DNA of 7,822 nt from an uncultured Clostridia bacterium (GTDB taxonomy: Bacteria > Bacillota > Clostridia > Oscillospirales > CAG-272), in assembly GCA_904501765.1 (NCBI GenBank), contig CAJGCM010000102.1, forward strand, positions 1 through 7,822. Reading direction: 5' to 3'. Position numbers and translations under genes: made by a program. Each line of letters starts with the position of its first letter. Position 1 is the first letter of the stretch. Positions 5,333 to 7,822 of this stretch are shown here, piece by piece. The notes under the pieces are model-generated. The model ran no database searches and was not told where the DNA came from. It saw nothing but the letters and a program-made list of their open reading frames with translations.

Positions 5333-7177
5333 TTATTTCGAATTTTCTTTAAGAGCTGCTCTCTTCAGCGCCTGGGCACGTTTTCTTGCGGGTGTGTCAA
5401 GTATTACCTTGCGGAGTCTTATGCTCTTTGGAGTTACCTCAATAAGCTCGTCGTCGGTAATAAACTCTATTGCCTCCTCCAAGGAGAGTTGCACAGGTGT
5501 GATAAGGGTAAGCTTCTCGTCGGCGCCCGAGGAGCGTATAGCCGTCAGATGCTTCTCTCGGCATACGTTAACCTCTATATCGTCGGGCTTGGGGTTCTCT
5601 CCTACTATCATACCGCAATAAACGGGTGTTGCGGGGCCTATAAACAAGGGACCTCTGTCCTGGGACTGGAAAAGACCGTAGGTAGTGGCGACACCTGTTT
5701 CACTTGCAATAAGAGAAGAGGTAAAGCGAGTCTTTATCTCGCCCTTAAAGGGCTCGTAGCCTGCGAAAATAGAGGAGATAAGTCCCTCTCCCCTGGTGTC
5801 GGTAAGAAGCTCGCTTCTGTAACCGAAAAGACATCTTGTGGGAATTGTATAATACAGCTTCTGCCTTGTGCCGTGGAGCTGCATATCGGTAAGCGTTCCC
5901 TTTCTCGCTCCAAGCTTCTCCATAACGGAGCCCATATACATCTCTGGCACGTCTATAATAACGTTCTCGATAGGCTCACACTTAACTCCGTCAATCTCCT
6001 TATAAAGGACTCTGGGATTGGAGCAGCAAAGCTCGTATCCCTCACGGCGCATATTCTCAATAAGAATGGAAAGATGCATCTCTCCTCTTCCTGCCACACG
6101 GAAGCTATCCGTTGTTTCACCGTCTGTAACTCTTAAGGAAACGTCCTTGAGAAGCTCACGGTAAAGACGGGCGCGAAGGTGTCTTGAGGTAACGAATTTA
6201 CCCTCTTTTCCTGCGAAGGGAGAATCGTTTACGGAGAAGGTCATCTCCATCGTAGGCTCACCGACCTTAACGAACTCCAGAGGCTCGGGTCTTGAGGGTG
6301 CGCAAACCGTATCTCCGATGGAAATATCCTCGCAGCCTGAGAAGCATACTATATCCCCGACCTTAGCCTCGGTGACTGGAACTCTTTTAAGACCGTCAAA
6401 CTGATATATGGAAACAATCTTGGCGGGTTTCGATTTGCCGGGATTATGGAAGTTGCATACCGACACGCCCTGACCCTGCTTTATAACTCCTCGCTCAATT
6501 CTTCCTATTCCTATTCTTCCAACGAATTCGTTATAGTCAATCGAGGATACGAGAAGCTGAAGGGGGTCCTCCTCTTCTCCCTCGGGTGCGGGCATATATT
6601 CTACTATCTTATCAAGAAGGGGGGTAAGGTCCTTGCCGGGCGTGTGAGGGTCAAAGGACGCCGTTCCCGCTCTTCCCGAGCAGAAGAGCATAGGAGAATC
6701 CAGCTGCTCGTCACTTGCGTCAAGCTCTATAAGAAGCTCAAGAACCTCGTCGGCTATCTCGTCAAGACGGGCATCGGGACGGTCTATCTTGTTTACTACG
6801 ACTATAACCTTATGGTTCATAGCCAACGCTCTTTCAAGAACGAAACGAGTCTGAGGCATAGGTCCTTCTGCGGCGTCTACTAAGAGTATAACTCCGTTTA
6901 CCATCTTAAGAATGCGCTCGACCTCTCCTCCGAAATCTGCGTGACCGGGAGTGTCTATAACGTTTATCTTTACGTCCTTATAATGAATGGCGGTATTCTT
7001 GGCGAGAATGGTGATACCTCTCTCTCTCTCAAGGTCACCTGAGTCCATAACTCTGTCTGCCATTTCCTGATTTTCTCTGTATATTCCTCCCTGACGGAGC
7101 ATTTCGTCAACGAGAGTGGTTTTTCCGTGGTCAACGTGGGCTATTATTGCGATGTTTCTCAAATCCGAACGAATCAT
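5333..7177 (-). CDS. typA: Ribosome-associated translational GTPase TypA/BipA
   Basis: A GTPase of the elongation factor family that binds the ribosome and, in studied bacteria, helps 50S assembly and growth under cold or stress. The 614 residues are full length for the family. The G domain shows G1 AHVDHGKT (13-20), G2 RGITI (53-57), G3 DTPGHAD (75-81), G4 NKID (129-132) and a G5-like SGRAG (167-171). EF-Tu-like domain II spans roughly 205-295, with an EF-G-like domain III from about 305 (VAGRGEMHLSILIENMRREG at 361-380). After it comes an EF-G-like domain V, then the TypA-specific C-terminus with the GYRSELLTDTRGEG block (452-465), ending in a lysine-rich tail. The start is set by AAGGAG at 7185-7190, 7 nt upstream. 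It is a single-gene unit with its promoter at 7229-7257 and a strong hairpin after the stop. No defect is visible. Confidence 0.97.
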   Translation of the reverse strand: MIRSDLRNIAIIAHVDHGKTTLVDEMLRQGGIYRENQEMADRVMDSGDLERERGITILAKNTAIHYKDVKINVIDTPGHADFGGEVERILKMVNGVILLVDAAEGPMPQTRFVLERALAMNHKVIVVVNKIDRPDARLDEIADEVLELLIELDASDEQLDSPMLFCSGRAGTASFDPHTPGKDLTPLLDKIVEYMPAPEGEEEDPLQLLVSSIDYNEFVGRIGIGRIERGVIKQGQGVSVCNFHNPGKSKPAKIVSIYQFDGLKRVPVTEAKVGDIVCFSGCEDISIGDTVCAPSRPEPLEFVKVGEPTMEMTFSVNDSPFAGKEGKFVTSRHLRARLYRELLKDVSLRVTDGETTDSFRVAGRGEMHLSILIENMRREGYELCCSNPRVLYKEIDGVKCEPIENVIIDVPEMYMGSVMEKLGARKGTLTDMQLHGTRQKLYYTIPTRCLFGYRSELLTDTRGEGLISSIFAGYEPFKGEIKTRFTSSLIASETGVATTYGLFQSQDRGPLFIGPATPVYCGMIVGENPKPDDIEVNVCREKHLTAIRSSGADEKLTLITPVQLSLEEAIEFITDDELIEVTPKSIRLRKVILDTPARKRAQALKRAALKENSK

Positions 7178-7228
7178 TTCTGCTCTCCTTCACACTTCTT
7201 AGGCTTAAATTTTATCCTCAACTTTTAT

Positions 7229-7257
7229 ATTGTATCATAATTTTAAAAAAATTGCAA
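7229..7257 (-). promoter_or_regulatory. Sigma-A promoter of typA
   Basis: Minus-strand -35 TTGCAA (7257-7252), 17-bp spacer containing a T7 run, and -10 TACAAT (7234-7229) preceded by TGA, an extended -10. The predicted start near 7222 gives a leader of about 45 nt to the ATG at 7177. Confidence 0.75.
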
Positions 7258-7315
7258 ATATCTTTTTCTACATTTTTTTAAAAAATACGCCCCATTCTTT
7301 TGGAGAATTTTTACT

Positions 7316-7414
7316 AAAGAAGCCCTCGACAGCGGCACCTACAGGCTCAAATTCTCGGTTAAAAACGGTGCCAAGACATACAGCGGCTACGTATACACAA
7401 GCTATTCGGTTTAA
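7316..7414 (+). pseudogene. Possible 3' remnant of a secreted-protein gene
   Basis: In the plus frame beginning at 7316, 32 codons read as a plausible protein C-terminus (LDSGTYRLKFSV, then KTYSGYVYTSYSV) ending in TAA at 7412-7414. The alternating hydrophobic pattern and Tyr/Ser/Gly content resemble the last strands of an extracellular Ig-like or beta-sandwich domain. No start codon, ribosome binding site or longer upstream frame with coding character accompanies it; upstream is the A/T-rich typA promoter region. The segment is noticeably GC richer than its surroundings. The opposite strand is also open (66 codons from 7468) but has no ribosome binding site and a less protein-like composition. 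It could also be a non-coding dispersed repeat. Confidence 0.3.
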
Positions 7415-7424
7415 AAATGCAAAA

Positions 7425-7470
7425 GCTGCCCGAATTCCGGTAAAACAAAACGCCGGTGCTGCCCGCATTC
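7425..7470. repeat. Short imperfect direct repeat
   Basis: GCTGCCCGAATTC (7425-7437) recurs as GCTGCCCGCATTC (7458-7470), 12 of 13 identical with a 33-bp period. CCGGT also occurs twice between and beside the copies (7437-7441 and 7453-7457). It lies between the coding relic and the serA terminator; no function is evident. Confidence 0.45.
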
Positions 7471-7484
7471 AAAGGTAAGCTAAT

Positions 7485-7538
7485 AAAAAAACGAGATAGA
7501 GATTGCAGGTTACGCCTGCAATTTTCTATCTCGTTTTT
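7485..7538 (-). terminator. Long bidirectional intrinsic terminator downstream of serA
   Basis: Two stacked stems: CGAGATAGA (7492-7500) with TCTATCTCG (7525-7533), and ATTGCAGG (7502-7509) with CCTGCAAT (7515-7522), closed by a 5-nt loop and separated by a small internal bulge. On the minus strand, in the serA transcript, the stem is followed by a U7 run (7491-7485). On the plus strand it is followed by U5 (7534-7538). The A and T runs also pair, giving the classic A-stem-U layout in both directions. It starts about 68 nt after the serA stop. Confidence 0.9.
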
Positions 7539-7605
7539 ACGTTTTCAAAGTTGCTTTTTAAGCCTTTTTGAGAAAGCGCCTGTCGCGCCGGCTCACCGTT
7601 TCGTC

Positions 7606-7822
7606 TTACTTTATAATTCTAACTCGAATTATTCCCTCAATAGTGAGAATTTCTTCTTCAACCTCTCCGAGGCGGTCACTTATAACCTCAATCATAGTAT
7701 ATCCGTACTCTCCCTTAGAGCCGTTTACCATGTTCTCGATATTGATTCCCTTAGAGGAAACGACGGAGGTTATCTGTGAAAGCATATTAGGAATATTCTT
7801 ATGGAATACACAAACACGAGAT
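7606..7822 (-). CDS. serA: D-3-phosphoglycerate dehydrogenase, C-terminal ACT domain (5' end off the window)
   Basis: The last 71 codons of a minus-strand gene that enters from the right edge and stops at TAA (7608-7606). The visible part reads SRVCVFHKNIPNMLSQITSV through GIIRVRIIK, an ACT-domain C-terminus of the type in phosphoglycerate dehydrogenase, first enzyme of serine synthesis (3-phosphoglycerate to 3-phosphohydroxypyruvate, NAD-linked, cytoplasmic). The ACT domain of this enzyme binds serine for feedback control. The His-x-Asn pair (HKN, fragment residues 7-9) and the Asn in GINI (fragment residue 27) match positions that contact serine in the E. coli enzyme, as I recall. The catalytic domains are outside the window, so another ACT-containing dehydrogenase cannot be fully excluded. 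A strong terminator follows. Confidence 0.8.
   Translation of the reverse strand, partial: SRVCVFHKNIPNMLSQITSVVSSKGINIENMVNGSKGEYGYTMIEVISDRLGEVEEEILTIEGIIRVRIIK

Larger units (their letters stand above)
7178..7605. other. Intergenic region between serA and typA
   Basis: These 428 bp contain, from left to right, the typA leader and promoter (to 7257), an A/T-rich spacer, a GC-richer block with a possible coding relic (7316-7414) and short repeats (to 7470), a long bidirectional terminator (7485-7538), and the serA 3' untranslated stretch. I find no intact gene supported by a ribosome binding site. Confidence 0.7.

Noticed and set aside
5394..6883. Several plus-strand open frames (75, 215 and 145 codons) within typA.
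   Set aside because: All are antisense to a full-length, motif-complete TypA, with unlikely compositions and no ribosome binding sites.
7230..7779. Open frames of 82 and 107 codons on the plus strand and 66 codons on the minus strand around the typA-serA intergenic region.
   Set aside because: The 82-codon frame starts in the typA promoter, the 107-codon frame runs through a strong terminator and antisense through serA, and the 66-codon frame lacks a ribosome binding site. None resembles a protein family.

Overview
The window looks like chromosome from a low-to-mid GC member of the Clostridia, probably an uncultured gut relative of the Oscillospiraceae or Christensenellales. This is inferred from several things read directly: strong GGAGG-type ribosome binding sites, sigma-A promoters with 17-bp spacers (three of the four with an extended TG -10), a clostridial-type glutamate dehydrogenase, and a lipoprotein with InlB-type and BIG_2 domains joined to a solute-binding-like region. 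No taxonomic marker gene is complete enough to place it further.

Layout from left to right. Positions 1-1822 (minus) hold the first 607 codons of a large surface lipoprotein: lipoprotein signal, one InlB B-type repeat, four BIG_2 Ig-like domains, then the start of a region resembling clostridial extracellular solute-binding proteins. Two of the BIG_2 units are a nearly identical 246-bp tandem duplication. Its promoter lies at 1878-1906. A compact structured element with interlocking inverted repeats (1953-2042) separates it from gdhA (2048-3397, minus), the hexameric glutamate dehydrogenase. gdhA is divergent from a 492-residue MOP-superfamily polysaccharide flippase (3710-5188, plus). The 312-bp region between them carries a good promoter in each direction. 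The flippase converges on typA/bipA (5333-7177, minus), with a strong hairpin between them. Upstream of typA is its promoter, then a short relic that reads as the C-terminus of a secreted protein (about 7316-7414, plus), a long bidirectional terminator (7485-7538), and the C-terminal ACT domain of a 3-phosphoglycerate dehydrogenase (serA, 7606 to the right edge, minus).

Each gene appears to be its own transcription unit, so this is not a single pathway cluster. gdhA (ammonium/glutamate interconversion) and serA (serine synthesis) are core amino-acid metabolism and typA is a translation GTPase. The flippase and the lipoprotein are cell-surface functions, and the flippase has no glycosyltransferase or other envelope gene beside it here. 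I see no CRISPR array, transposase, phage gene, tRNA or rRNA. The most unusual items are the modular lipoprotein with its fresh domain duplication and the structured element after gdhA. I found no convincing new multi-gene system.
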